A stretch of 64,000 nucleotides of DNA, from contig NW_026515544.1 of the NCBI RefSeq assembly GCF_014898815.1, positions 62,001 to 126,000 on the forward strand, in the 5' to 3' direction. Positions 47,741-60,426 of the stretch are shown here, in pieces. The notes under the pieces were generated by a model. It ran no database searches. It had not been told where the DNA came from and saw only the letters and a list, made by a program, of their open reading frames with translations. Position 1 is the first letter of the stretch; every line of letters begins with the position of its first letter. Both the position numbers and the translations under genes were made by a program. Source of the stretch: Panonychus citri. Lineage: Eukaryota > Arthropoda > Arachnida > Trombidiformes > Tetranychidae.

Positions 47741-49403
47741 CTCTAATTCAATTAATTAAATTAGAGATTAAACCAAAATGGAAAACAATTGGCAGTGAAT
47801 TAATAATTAACTAGACAGAGATAAATTCATTTTGAGATCAAAAAGAGTTTCAAATGTACAAGACAAATAGAAAAAAAAAAAGAAAACTAATCAGAAATCG
47901 CGGTAATTTTAAAATTCGTCCATGACTAAGAATAGAAAAAGAAAATCAATTTAACCTTCAGGTTAATTGTTTCCATTTGGAATTATTTTTTCTTCCATCT
48001 CATTAGTCAATCACCAATTAGGATTAACATAAAACAGTTAATCCATTTTTGTTTCTTCTTCAATTCGGTTTTCTTGTTCGGCATCAAAAACGATCACCAA
48101 GTAACACCAAGCAAAGAATGAGACTAAGGTGAGAGTTTGAGGTTCTCAAGGTTGGTGGCGCTTTGAGGAAACAGAAAAAAGAAAGAGAAAAAAATTCGCA
48201 AAGTTTACTCTCTTTCTTTTCTTCTTTCTATCTCCTAGCGCCATCTCTCTCTCTTCGTTGTAACGACCATCTCGCATTTTTTGTTCTCTTCACTTTCTTA
48301 TCATAATTAAAAGTATAAACTCAATATGGTTAATTATTTTTTCTTGTCAATCAATTAAAAGGATTTTCCATCCTTCGTTTAACTGAAATAGAGCAATGGT
48401 CTCAAGTAATTATGATGGAAACAAACTCGAGAAACTGGAAAAGTGAATTTCGAGTTAATCATTCTTCTTGTGATTTAACACTAAATTGACAACTTTTAGT
48501 GTCTTTCCTTTCACTCTCCATCATCATTACTCTCAATTAACACTAATTGTTACGAATTACTAACAGTCAATGTAACTAATTTGTGCTCTCAAAAAGTTTT
48601 CCTTTATTCTGGAAAACAAACCTGAGCAATTTGTTGAGTTTCGCGTTTGGTTTAGATTGGTATTCTTTACGAAATGATTACTTATTATTCATTTGGAGAA
48701 ATTGTTTGATTAATCAAACAATTACAATGATTAAAGGTTTGGTTTTTGTTTAACAATTTGATTGATTGTACAAGGAAAATGTAATTTAATTGTTCAAGAG
48801 GCAATCAGATGTAAATTTAGGGGGGAAAATGTCAATACAAATTAGATATAAATTCATTTTTTTTTCAGAAAAAAAACATTATTGGTTAATAGAGAAACCA
48901 ATCGATTGATTGATTTGATTTGTTCCTGTTTCTCACTTTTAATGTACAAATATTATTGGAGATGATTAGGATTTCAAGGGGGTGATAAAATTAATTTTCA
49001 ATGGAAACAATTAAACGAATAAGTTGACTATTAACTAAATTTGTAAAACCTGTTGATTGAAAATTAGGTTTGAGTGAAAAAAGTTGACTCGATGTTGTGT
49101 AAATTAGTTGATAGTTTATAAATTGTTGTGGTGATTTGGCTGGTTTACAGTAAATACAAAGGATGAGTCTTTGTAATTGCCAAAGAGACGGTTAATTGTT
49201 GTAGAAAAAAACTCAACAGTTATATTAAAAGGCTAAAACGCCATCAGTATAAAACAAGGAAACGATGAAAATGCTTTTTTGTTGCAAGTTTTGACTGTGA
49301 TGCAGAAAAAAATGGTGATAATTGGATGACAATTAGTATTGTGATGGTTACAGTAGAGTTAATAAATTAGGAGAAAGTTTTCAAAACAATTTAGAATTGA
49401 AGA
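47741..49403. other. Spacer between mastermind and PLA2G6
   Basis: The left end is the upstream region of mastermind, the right end the PLA2G6 3' UTR. AT-rich, with a slightly GC-richer stretch near 48110-48290. No gene is seen. Confidence 0.5.
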
Positions 49404-52400
49404 TTAACTAAGCAGGTAAATTAACTCTTGTAATTCATCTTTACGGTTGTACATATATACTGAAGTTTCCCAAAGCATATTAATCAATTTCGCATTATTA
49501 GTCTCATCAAGACTTATATTTTCAGATATCGGAGGATTTAACCTGAAATAGGGCAAATGAATACCATGACACCAAGCCTTTGACCTTTCAACAACTTGAC
49601 CATCAGATTGTGTTGCCTGTTAAGAGTAATCAGAAAATAAGAGAGAAAGAGAAATGAGTTAGAAAAATTGAATAGTCAATTGCTCAATCAATTTAATTAA
49701 CCTGATCGACTAGAAGCTCTCCTAATGCCGAGGCCATAAAAGCCATTTTAGCGACTCCAACCAAACTATCGGGACGATAAACATCAACAATTGAAATTGG
49801 TTTAACGGGTATTGCACCGGTTCCACATGAAACAACCACAGCAGGTCTTAACTTTTTCTCTGGGCATCCCTGTAAATAATAAGCAAAAACAAATTATAAT
49901 CAATTATAATATTATGGAAACAATTGATGAAAATGGCCTAATGTCTCTCATTCGTTTAGTTTTTTACAAAATTCATTCAATTGCATTGGCAGAAAATTTA
50001 ATGATGGATAACAGGGTAGAGGAAAAAGTGAGAATGAAGGATTCAGAGGATAATCGGGAAATACTTGACGCAGTTGAATACAATCAATGAAAGATACAGT
50101 TATGAGTATAAGTATTGTCCACTCATTTAACTGACGTAGTCTTCAAATGGTCAACTGATATCAAAAGTTATCTTTACTTGATTAAGATTAACTGCGCGAA
50201 TGATTTGGAAAGTGGTTGCAAACTCAAAGTCTTTGGTTGTATTTATGAGAGATGATTGAAAAGTTAATGAGTTGAAAAGTAATTATAAACTTACAATATG
50301 AGCATAAGAAGCATTGATTTGTGAAATTTCAGTTAAGGCATCAAGGGTTGGATTATTTGATATCAATCCACCGTCCAGATAAGGTCCACAGGGTCTGAAG
50401 TAGGTCGGTGCTGCTCCAGATGAACGGGCAGCCATCCAGAGGAGGTAATCAGATCCAATGGGACTAGATGATCTGGACGATTTTGATTCTGAGGAGAGAA
50501 TAATTTCCTGGGCAGAAGGATAATTACGAAAGAGAAATAAATCGGCCGGAAATTGATCTGCTATGGTTGCGGTGATCATTAATCGTGGATGAGTGATATC
50601 ACCGATTTTGGTATCAATACCAAACTCTTTTTGAACAAATTTCTCTAATGGTTCAGAATCATAAGGTCGAGGTCCAAGAAACACTTTATCTTTTAAACGA
50701 AAATACAATTGACGACATTCGGCTGCTGTATTACCCAAGGCCAAAGATATTGCCAAAATCCCGCCCGTTGATGTACCTCAAGTAATAACCATCGATCAAA
50801 TTAGATTTTAAAATCAAGAGAAATTAAAAGACTAGAGACTTACCAGCAATCCAATTGAAAGTATCATAGATTCGTCTTTTCGTCATATCTTCTAGAATTG
50901 CCAACATTTGAACGAGAATTAATCCTTTGATTCCACCACCGTCAAGACACAACAATTTAATTTCATTCTCTGGTGGCTCATCGAAATTGATTTTCATCTC
51001 TTTCTCTTTTTTCCTTTTCACCGCTTCTTCCAAAATATCTCGATAATGGACATCATGAATTGAGACAATTCGAGAGAGAGGTGATGTTTCAGGAGGAATA
51101 CCATTGAAAGTCGCATTAAGCGCACATCCATCGGTACATGACAAGTTATGAGCTTTTTTACATCGTTTGGCACCAACAGTATCCAGAATATAAAGAATTA
51201 ACTCTTGATTAGATATCCGTTTATTGGTGGCAATTATGTGTCTTGGTGTTTCTCCACTGTTGTTACAAGTGTTCAAATCAGCGCCGAAAACGACAAGGGC
51301 TTGAACAATGGTCACATCTCCAGTTCGAACTGCAATATGTAAAGGTGTTTCTCCGTTAGATCCAGTGGCATTCACATCCGCTCCATGAGAAAGTAAAGTG
51401 ACAATGCAAGAGAGATTTTTCTTTGCCACCATACAATGGAAAACAGTTTCACCCTGAAAATTTTTCGCATTAATGTTACAACCCATTTCGATTAGCGCTT
51501 CCATACATTGTGGACTTTTAGCCCAGTGTAAGGCAGTTCCACCCATTTTCATCACTTTAGGATCAAGTAGATCAATGAAATTACACAAACTGTGATCACT
51601 TGTCTTCTCATTATCAATAGTCCCCAATGAAGCACCATTAACATCAGCACCATTTTTCAGCAGCTCTTTAATACACTCAGGTTTATCGGCAGCACAAGCC
51701 AAATAAAGTGGACTGTTTGTTTCATTGTTACGAGAATTGATCAATTTGATTATCAGTTTACGACGGTCACTCAAACTATTGCCATTAGTGGCATTACTGT
51801 TACTGTTATGAGTGTTATTGTTGTTACTTGGATTAGTTGAGTGAGTTGGTGTATTTGCATCTTCTGAAGTTGATGAGATTGAGCTTTGTGATACAAGAAT
51901 TGAATGAGATCCGGATGATAGTGTTGGGGAAAATGATGATGATAATGTTGAGGTGAGTGTGGATGTTACAGAAGAGGATGAGGCAGTTGTTGTTGATGAC
52001 GAATTTGATTCGGACGGATAACATAAAGCGGAGATAATATCTCGATTGGTTGTCGATGCAAAGTGAAATATATTCCAACCACGAATGTCGGTTCTCGATA
52101 AATCAGCTCCACATGAAACTAAATATTGAACCACCGGAAGGCGACAACCTTTAATTGCGAGGTGTAAGGGTGTGTATTGAGTAACTGGATCAACGGCATC
52201 TTTCAGTGAAGGCTGATTGGCAATGATTCCCTTTAGACATTCAAGATAACCAAAATAGGCACAAATATGAGCCAATGTTTGCTCTGGATTTGATCGAATA
52301 TAATTAACTAATTCTTGAAGACTATAAGCATTCACCAGATCGGGAAAATTGTTACATAAAGTGGGCAATTTATTTTGAACCATTGCTTGGAATACTTTAT

Positions 52401-53097
52401 CAGCTCCCATTTGATTATCGAATCGACATAGACTGTAATAGATTGTGAGAGAGAAAAACAATTAGATCATTCATATTGAGATCATATATATGTTTAAATT
52501 GCTCAAATCTAATAGATAATTTTTGTTTCCCGTGACTGAAGTTCAAATATTATGATTTGTTAGTACATTTATACAGAACTTGGAAGTGAGCATTACGTGT
52601 GGTGAATTAGTACTCAGAATTAATAGTAATTTCATCCAATATTAGCAACAGATGAAAATGAAATCACTGATTCTCTCTCCCTTGGTGTAAAGGGTGTGAC
52701 AAATCTGACGTTTCTTCAAGATTTATCTTCTAAGATATTAACTGTGGGTGACAAAATTTTCTATTGTTTGAATTGTTCTGAGATGAATGTTCCCTCGGCA
52801 ACAATGTTCATCATTGACAAATTGATCATCATATGGGTGAAGGATCAACAGTAAAGATAATGGTGAGGATTGAGATTACCTGTAATCCACTTCAACTCCT
52901 TTACTGGGCATTGCTTTTTGTAAAACGATTTCAAATCTTGCACCATCAGGTAATCCATAGAGAACGAGACAATCCTCTCTTGAGTAAACTTGGTACGTTT
53001 TATAATCGTCGTTTTTAACCTCGACCACAACATTATATGGATACTCGGAAATATCTTTTCTACGGAAACTGCCAACAAAATCACGAAGAAAAGACAT
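49404..53097 (-). CDS. PLA2G6: Calcium-independent phospholipase A2 (iPLA2-beta)
   Basis: It hydrolyses the sn-2 acyl bond of phospholipids and acts in membrane repair and mitochondrial lipid upkeep (family knowledge). Exons: 53097-52880, 52432-50844, 50776-50295, 49869-49702, 49616-49404, with all phases consistent, 889 residues in total (human about 806). Ankyrin repeats span about 130-540, for example TPLHLAIKGCRLPVVQYLVS, GGTALHWAKSPQCMEALI and ETPLHIAVRTGDVTIVQALV. The patatin-like domain begins at LCLDGGGIKGLILVQML (oxyanion-hole glycines). The nucleophile Ser of GTSTGG, at about 605, is rebuilt across the exon 2-3 junction. The dyad Asp is in DGGLISNNP at about 737. The C-terminus has YFRLNPPISEN and LWETSVYMYNRKDELQELI. 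A Ser/Thr/Asn-rich stretch of about 75 residues splits the ankyrin array. All catalytic motifs are intact. Confidence 0.97.
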
Positions 53098-54676
53098 GAT
53101 GATGATGTGAATGAGAAAAGAATTTCTGGTTCTGGTTAATAATCAGCATACAGAAAGAAGAGAGAGAGAGAGAGAAACAGGGAAAGAGCAAGAGAGAGAA
53201 AAGGAGAGAACCAGAAATGGTAGAAAATACACAGAATTGTCACCACCGAACAAGAAAAACAAAGAAGAACACAAATCAATTAGAATATGAATGAGAAGAG
53301 AAATGAAACAATGGTGAGAAAGGAACAACAATTAATCTAAATACAAACCAAAAAGGAGATGATAAGTAGTACGTTTCAATGAAAACAAAAAGTGTTGGTG
53401 GTGAATGAGAAATACAGTAAATTGTGAATTGATGACGACGATGATTACAGTTGTTGGTAATAATAAAACTCTAATCACAATTAACGATGAGGTGATTAGT
53501 TAACTATAAACTAGAGAGAGAGAGAGAAAAGCAAAGGATTAAGTACAAGGAGAAAATAAAAGAGAGGAAAATGATCTAAATCACAATCAAGGGTTGATCA
53601 TGACGAGGAAAAGTGAAAAGGTTTAGAGAGAGAAAGTGAAATTGAGGAAAATAAAATTGCGAAAAAGAGAGAGAACCAGCTGATTGGATTTTTTTCTTAC
53701 TCACACACAATCATCTCTTCATTACAACAATTAAATTCTCATTCACTTTCTTGTTCTTCTAATCATCAGTGATTATCTTAATCTTCATCTCGTCACCATC
53801 ATCGACTATTTAATTCATCGCGATCATCAATAATTCTTTGATTAGAATGTTTATTTTCCATTTGATTATTTTTTTTTTTTCGATCATCTAATTTGACAAG
53901 ATTCTCCATTTCCTCGGATTACAGTTTCTATTTTCTTTTATTGTTCTATTATTTTTTGATGATTGTTCTTCCACAATGGTAGTTAATTGTTGTCAATTGA
54001 TTGTTCCTCTTTTTTTTCCGATTGCTGTTACTAATCATCAACAATCAAATATCCTTTGTTTTGAGCTTAGGCCTGAAACATATCATAGTTTTTGCTTTGT
54101 TTTGTTATTATAATCCAAATGTTTGTCTATATTTTTGTGGATTTATATTGTTCTCGCTGAAAAGACAATCCCAATTGTCGACACCTTTAAATTGAAAATT
54201 TAAGAATATGATTAACCAATGAAAATATGTTAGCTTGTTAATGATTAATTTTTATATCACCAATTTAAAGTGAGACTTTAGTTGTTTTTTTTCCAACAGG
54301 TTACAGATGATGATGGTGATGATTTCTAAATGATAGAAAGGAAACAATTTTTTCCACCATTTAAATTGAGTAAATTTGAAGGAAAACAAAAGGAAAATAA
54401 GTATCACCTTATATATATCAACTAGTATAGACTAAAGATTAACATATAATCACCGTTGAGATGTTCACATTTAGGAAATTTACATAAACTTTTCTATTCT
54501 TAGTGTTATCTCATTTATCTCTTGGTTTGTTGAAGAAAATATAAAAGGAAAGAAGAAAAGAACTATAAAGATTAACGAGTAAGAGAGAGAAAAAAAAACT
54601 AATTTCGAATCAAAGAAAATTAAATCAACGTAAACACTTAGAGGAAAAGATAAATCGAGATGAAAGACGATGAGGC
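53098..54676. other. Spacer between PLA2G6 and FAHD1
   Basis: Upstream DNA of PLA2G6 with GA-rich tracts (53160-53210, 53510-53530, 53640-53680) and the FAHD1 3' side. The open frame at 54001-54195 plus is a Phe/Leu-rich shadow. No gene is seen. Confidence 0.5.
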
Positions 54677-55857
54677 TTATTGTTTAGCGATGATTGGAAA
54701 CGAAGCTTTAACCAGATCACTCAATCCAATTTCAATTGTATCACCAGGTTTAACTGAACCAGTTCCACCGGGTGATCCAGTGAGAATAACATCTCCAGGT
54801 TCCAGGGTGAAAAATGAGCTAATGTGACTTATGAGAAATGGTATTTTGAAGATCATGTCTTTGGTGTTTCCATCTTGTCTCATTTGTCCATTTACTTTAC
54901 ACCAGATTTGTTGGTTCTCTATGTCAGCGATTTTCTCTTTTGGAATAAAATTTCCCACTGGACAGAAAGTGTCCGATCCTTTGGCTCTTGACCAGGGCAA
55001 ACCTTTTTCTTTAGCTTCTGATTGCCAATCTCTCGCTGTCATATCAAGGGCAATGGTGTATCCACCAACATGATCCCAAGCAGTGTTTTCGGTAATATCA
55101 CTTCCTCTTGATCCAATGACAATTGCTAATTCCACTTCATGTTGTAAATTTGAACATCCCTTAGGATACTGTGAGAATGTATCAAGAAAGAAATACAATT
55201 AAATTGAGAAGAAAAACAAAATTAATTGTAACGGTAAGAAGGTAGAGGCCAAGGTAGAAAAAGAAACAAATTGAAAGAAAATTGATCGATTTGGAGAAAT
55301 TTGAAAACACTATTAACTGTTGATTGTTTCACTCAAGAAAAGCTTCAATTACAAATAGTTAACAGTGTAAAAGATGAAAGTAAAATATCAATTAAATTAA
55401 TTAGATTGAATCATTGACTACTCAATATTGTCATAAGAGTGTAAAAATGTGACAATTATTACAATCGAGGAGAATTTTGTAAAACATTTGAATGATTAAC
55501 TTGATTGTAAATGACAAAGTGACCAATTAAACAGAAATTGTTTTACTAGTCCTTTGATGAGGTAGAATCGTCAATAGGCCAATCAAAAAGTAAACAAAAC
55601 AGAAGATGATAATTACTTTGATAGATGAACCATTAATTGCGAAACTGGAAGGAGGCTTAAGAAAGATGATCGGTGATTCCGGTTTATTGGCATATTTCAT
55701 TTCTTTAACATGAGCTCTAGAAAAGGAGATGGACAAGAGACAAATTAGCAAGAAGAAAGTACAAAATTAACACATAATTAGAGCAATTAACTTACAAATA
55801 ATTACGACCAACGCCAACAATTTTCCGACTAAATTCAACAAAGTTTATAAGTCTCAT
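54677..55857 (-). CDS. FAHD1: FAHD1, acylpyruvase / oxaloacetate decarboxylase
   Basis: A fumarylacetoacetate-hydrolase-family enzyme, usually mitochondrial, that cleaves acylpyruvates and decarboxylates oxaloacetate (family knowledge). Exons: 55857-55796, 55716-55617, 55168-54677, with phases 2 and 0 matching, 217 residues (human 224). Exon 1 ends in VGVGRNY, continued by HVKEM in exon 2 across the splice. IIFLKPPSSF follows. The metal-binding acidic residues lie in NLQHEVELAIVIG and in GYTIALDMTARDWQ. KGLPWSRAKGSDTFCPVGNF, NGQMRQDGNT and EPGDVILTGSPGGTGSVKPG complete the FAH fold. The introns are 79 and 448 bp. The N-terminus MRLINFVEFSRKIVG is short, basic and amphipathic, which would fit weak mitochondrial targeting. 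The gene looks complete. Confidence 0.96.
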
Positions 55858-56876
55858 AACTGTAGAAATGAAAACAAACAAAAGCACAAAGAAAAGCAAA
55901 AACAGAAAAGAAAACAATCAAATGAATACAAAGTATGTGAGACAAATGAAAGACAAACTAATCAATTAACTAATGGTTAATGAGAAAGAAAAACAAATCA
56001 ACAGACTTAGATAATTGAACAATTATTATAAAAAGATTAAGAAAATAAATAATCAAGTGGATCGCATGGTCTTCAATTGAAAATACAATAAGTAGAAACC
56101 AAGGTAACCCAAGCGCGGGCAAAGATAATTAGATGAAACTGATTTAGTGATTTAATTTAGTTTTCCACAATCAAGGGGCATGGAAAATGGTCCAACATTT
56201 AGAGATATCGATGGACAAGTTTTTTTGGGAGAAACTTGAACGGATTGATTTCCTCATCCTTTCAATGGAATTGAATTAAATTGGTCATGTGTGATTAAAG
56301 TGAATTTAAGTAAACGTATGCAAATTCATTGAAAGGAATTAATTGTGATCGGCCGACTGATTGGGGGCAGTTAATTGTTATGAGTTTGGGAATGTGACCA
56401 GTGATTAGTGTGTCGGTGTTTATTTTACTTGGATAGAAAAGGTTACTGATATTGTTTGTTTAATTGTTAGCAATCGCTAAATTATTATTATATTGAATTG
56501 TACAAGAGTTTGTGTATGTTTGTGTATGTGTTGATTTGTTTGTTGATGATTACAAGATTTTCATATCAACTTGATGGTTGGAGAAAAAGGTAAAAAAAAT
56601 TAAGGGGAAAAAAAGAAGAACAATCAAAGATGATGAAAGGTGGAAGAGGAAAAATATCCGTGCGGCTCAGAGGAGATATAATGATGAATTGACGGTGGGA
56701 AGTATTTAATCAAGTCTTGGTTTGGTTGGTGTTCTTGTCATCGGAAGAGATTAAGGAAAAAGCTTGATGATGATACTTTGTTGTTGATTTCTTCCTTTCT
56801 TTGTTGATGGTAATTTGTTAATTCTTCTTCTCTGAAGGTATATTTTGCTTAATTGGTTAGAATAAAGATTATCGGA
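55858..56876. other. Spacer between FAHD1 and TFIIS
   Basis: AT-rich upstream DNA of FAHD1 and 3' UTR of TFIIS. Nothing distinct is seen. Confidence 0.5.
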
Positions 56877-57839
56877 TCAACAGAATTTCCATCTATAACC
56901 ACATTCATTACAAAAGCAAAAGGTTGTCATGGGTTCATCAGCACTTCGCGTTTGAACTTGATTGTAAGTTGTATTTGTCTTTTTACACTTCGGACATTTG
57001 ATAAGATCTGTCTTTGTACCTCCGGTCACCGCCATTTGATGGTCATTAATTGCTTCTTTTGTTAGCTTTTGACGTAATTCTTTCATCTCATTGCTGGCCA
57101 TTTCCTCAGCTGTCATAACGGCAATTCTTGATGCAGAAATGTGTCCACGGAGAACATTGAATTTAAGATCAGGATTTTTCGAATCTTTCAAATTGGACAC
57201 TCTAGATCTAATTCTATTCTTATATTTCATATTTATATCTTTAAATTCTTTATAAATATTATCTTCTATTTGGGCAGCTAAATCTTCAGGGTCAAAGAAA
57301 GTTTCTCCACTTGATTCTTCCATTCCTTGTTTAAGAGCTTCAGCCAATAATTGTCTACCTTTAAGACGAATCTCATTTGATGTATTAGATGGAAAAGATT
57401 GTTTTGGTTTAGAATCGCTACCAGGAGCATTACTACGAGACGTTGTACTTTTATTTGAACCGTTTTTACTTCCAGTGTCACCTCCACCACTACCCGTACT
57501 TCCACTATTCCCAGAACTTATCGTTTTATTACCAGATGAGCCCGATGTAGACCCATTATCAGTATTATTAGAATCTGATTTACCCTCTTTTGAAACCTCT
57601 AGCAGCTTTTTCCATGAACGAATGAGAGACTTAGCCAAACTGATTACCTCTTCATTGGAACAGTTTTTTCTTAAATTATTAACTGCCATACCAATACGGG
57701 TTCGCTGTAAAATCTCCAATGTAATGGGAATCTCTTTCAACGCTTTAAGAAGGTCCAATGCTTGACCAAAACCTTCCTTTTTGGCTCCCATTTTATCCAA
57801 TTTTTTCCCAATACGCAGAACCTCTTCTTCATGACCCAT
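56877..57839 (-). CDS. TCEA1: Transcription elongation factor TFIIS (S-II)
   Basis: It rescues backtracked RNA polymerase II by stimulating its RNA-cleavage activity in the nucleus. An intronless gene of 320 residues from ATG 57839. Domain I (TFIIS N/LW, about 1-82) has LDLLKALKEIPITLEILQRT, IGMAVNNLRK and LIRSWKKLL. A Ser/Gly/Asn linker covers about 83-150. Domain II (about 155-270) has LAAQIEDNIYKEF, KYKNRIRSRVSNLKDSKNPD and LRGHISASRIAVMTAEEMAS. The C-terminal zinc ribbon has CPKC and CNEC, with the catalytic Asp-Glu of RSADEPMTTF and the closing GYRWKFC. The length matches the family (about 300-315) and all key residues are present. No intron is seen, unlike many animal orthologs. Confidence 0.98.
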   Translation of the reverse strand: MGHEEEVLRIGKKLDKMGAKKEGFGQALDLLKALKEIPITLEILQRTRIGMAVNNLRKNCSNEEVISLAKSLIRSWKKLLEVSKEGKSDSNNTDNGSTSGSSGNKTISSGNSGSTGSGGGDTGSKNGSNKSTTSRSNAPGSDSKPKQSFPSNTSNEIRLKGRQLLAEALKQGMEESSGETFFDPEDLAAQIEDNIYKEFKDINMKYKNRIRSRVSNLKDSKNPDLKFNVLRGHISASRIAVMTAEEMASNEMKELRQKLTKEAINDHQMAVTGGTKTDLIKCPKCKKTNTTYNQVQTRSADEPMTTFCFCNECGYRWKFC

Positions 57840-58626
57840 CGATGGTAATTGACTTTTTTTTTATTTCAACACAAAAAACACAGAAACAAAAAGAAACAAT
57901 CAACTATTTCGAAACAAACACACGGACACCGTTCAACTAATGAACAATTTAAATTACAATGGAAATTAAATTAACCCAAAGTTGCGACAGAACGAATGAA
58001 AAAGAGAACGATCTTCAAATAGAAAAGTTAATCAACTCAATTCTCAAAAAACACATTTTGTTGATCCGAAAACAGAGACTAATTGGTTATCCCTTCCACG
58101 TAGAGATGGCGACAGTGGCAGAGAAAAGCGGTAACATCAAATGTGAGAATTAAATGTTTCATTGATCAATTTTAATGGAATCAGTTGACTGATTTAACGA
58201 TTGGATTATAAATTTTTTTAATTTTCTTTTAGTGTAAATGGACTTTTACATGAATAGATTTGATAAAAATGTTTTAGTTGATTACCAATTTGTTTTGTGA
58301 TCTACAAAATTGAGACCATTTTAGTTTTATAATTAGTGACTGAGAAACTTTTCAAATTTGATTTACAATTTGGTTAACAGAATTGGTTGATGATAAGGTT
58401 TAATTTGGATTTGCTTTTTTTTCTTGTTTCATGGTTAATCAGAAATAAAATACCATTGGAAAATTAGTTGATGATAGTTAAAGAAAAAGAGAGGAAGAGA
58501 GAAATAGAGAGTTTGAAATATTAACATGACGAAGATCAAGTGTTGATACTGAATAGAACTCACCATTTGCAAGTTGATTGTTGATTTAATTTTATGTGAA
58601 AATTGTTGGAAAATTTTCAATCAAAG
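57840..58626. other. Spacer between TFIIS and METTL2
   Basis: AT-rich 5' DNA of TFIIS and 3' UTR of the methyltransferase gene. The open frame 57959-58153 plus lies in this spacer and has no recognisable domain. Confidence 0.5.
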
Positions 58627-59937
58627 TTAATCAGGTTTACGATATTTAGCTTGAATCCAAACTCGATACATTTTCAATTGTTTACCGCGATTAACTTGCA
58701 ACCGTTTATCAGTGATTAACGATACCTTTTCTAAACCAGAATCGACGAAAAGTTTGCCGACTTCTTCTGGTGTGAAGAAATAGGCCATTGTTCCGTCGCC
58801 TCGAACATAAAAATTGTCATCCATACAAGAACCTTTTTTAAATCTTACTTGAGCTAAATCGTATTTACCATAATCACGAAAAAGAAACAATCCTCCAGGT
58901 TTCAGGTATCGAGATAATTTCTTGATTGTTTCAGGTATACTGTAATTAGAGTTTACGAAAGTCTTTGATTAAGTGATTAAGTGAGAAAATAGAAACATGG
59001 TAATTACATTAATGTAAATACCTTTTTGGAGGGATAGCTGATAATGTGAAAATGGAAACAATCACATCTAAACTTGATTCCTCGAAGGGTAAAGATAACT
59101 GATCTTGAGTAACATCACAGACAAATGGTTTACATCGACTTTCATCAAATGAATTGTTGCTCTGAAAATTGAGAGAAAAAAAATCAATAATAAGAAAGTG
59201 ATTAAGTTGATCTTATGCTCAGTTAGTACTCACCTTTAATAAATCAATAGCAACTGGTGAAAAGTCACAACAGTAAATCATAGTTTCTGGATTTCTGACA
59301 AAAAAAACATTGAGAAGACAAAGTTAAGAATTAAATTGAAACCAATGAAGAGATTTGCCAGAGTTAATCGCAATCGATCAATAGTTGATTGGCTTAGAGA
59401 TACCTTCGTAATGTTGAATAACCAAAGATCAACTTACTCTCTGAGAGCGAGAAGAGGGAAAATAGTATTACCAACACCACAACCGATTTCAAAAATAACA
59501 TTCACATCATTTGACAATAATTCTGGAAATTCAGTAAATAACCAATGTCGATCTTTGAAAAATTTATCCTGATGTGTTTGGTAAAACTTATCCCAATACT
59601 CATCGGCTTTCAGAAGATATTTGCTTTTCGAATCATCATCAACTCGATGAGCTGAATTGCACTTTATTTTTTCATCCACCTCAGCTAATTGCTCTTCAGT
59701 CCAATCAACCTGATCCCTGAAACAAAAAGTAAACAGAGAAAAAAAATAAAATCAATCGAAAATGAAATGAAAATAAAAACAAAATCTTCTGAATAGCAAA
59801 TACAAAGGCCGTTCACCGGCTTTTCAAAGTAACTCAACTCACCAAGCATTGTGTTTGAAGACGTCGTTCTCATTGGTCAGAAAGCGATTCCCAAAACGTG
59901 GTCTAGTTTTATCACCAATAGAATCATCAGAATTCAT
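58627..59937 (-). CDS. METTL2: tRNA N3-methylcytidine methyltransferase, METTL2/METTL8 type
   Basis: An SAM-dependent enzyme that makes m3C32 in the anticodon loop of certain tRNAs, chiefly tRNA-Thr (family knowledge). Five exons: 59937-59843, 59716-59438, 59294-59234, 59161-59022, 58939-58627, with phases matching throughout, 295 residues. Order: FGNRFLTNENDVFKHNAW, with its Trp codon split by intron 1; DWTEEQ; WDKFYQTHQDKFFKDRHWLF and TEFPEL, hallmark of this family; SAM motif I, EIGCGVGNTIFPLL; the acidic loop CCDFSPVAIDLL; PFEESSLDVIVSIFTLSAIP (motif IV region); RYLKPGGLFLFRDYGKYDLA; and VRGDGTMAYFF. It ends with RLQVNRGKQLKMYRVWIQAK. It is shorter than human METTL2 (about 378) mainly at the N-terminus. 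METTL6 is less likely given the C-terminal block. A tRNA-Thr gene lies 1.4 kb away, probably by chance. Confidence 0.94.
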
Positions 59938-60426
59938 GGTCAACTCAAAAAGTAAACAATTGAACCAATTAAGTTTAAAGAGACAAAAAGATTTAAATTT
60001 TAAAAACTGAACATCACATGTGTTGTTTTCATCGAAAGTGTCTCCATCTCTTAGTGACGGTTCTCATTCCAATCGATGAAAACAATAACAATTAGTTTTG
60101 TTATCTTTTCACAGATGAATTAACCTTTTTCATGATTGGAAATCTGATATTATTTGCAGATCATTGGGTGACCGTAATAGGACGACATTTCAAGGAAGAA
60201 TAACAAATAATTGCAAAGAAACAAAGAGATCAAATTTTTATTTTTCTGTATTGTGGGTGTGTTATTTTTTGTTCTTCTTTGTTTTTTTTCAGGTTTCGTT
60301 TTGTTTGTTTGTTTAATTTTGCATACAATCCAAAGGTAAAAGGGTAGAAATAGAGAAACTTGCATTCAATTGTTGCTCTTTTTCACACTGTCTGACTCTC
60401 TCTCTCTCTCGGTTTCCTTTCACAAA
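59938..60426. other. Short spacer
   Basis: AT-rich, with T-rich runs near 60240-60310. No gene is seen. Confidence 0.5.
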
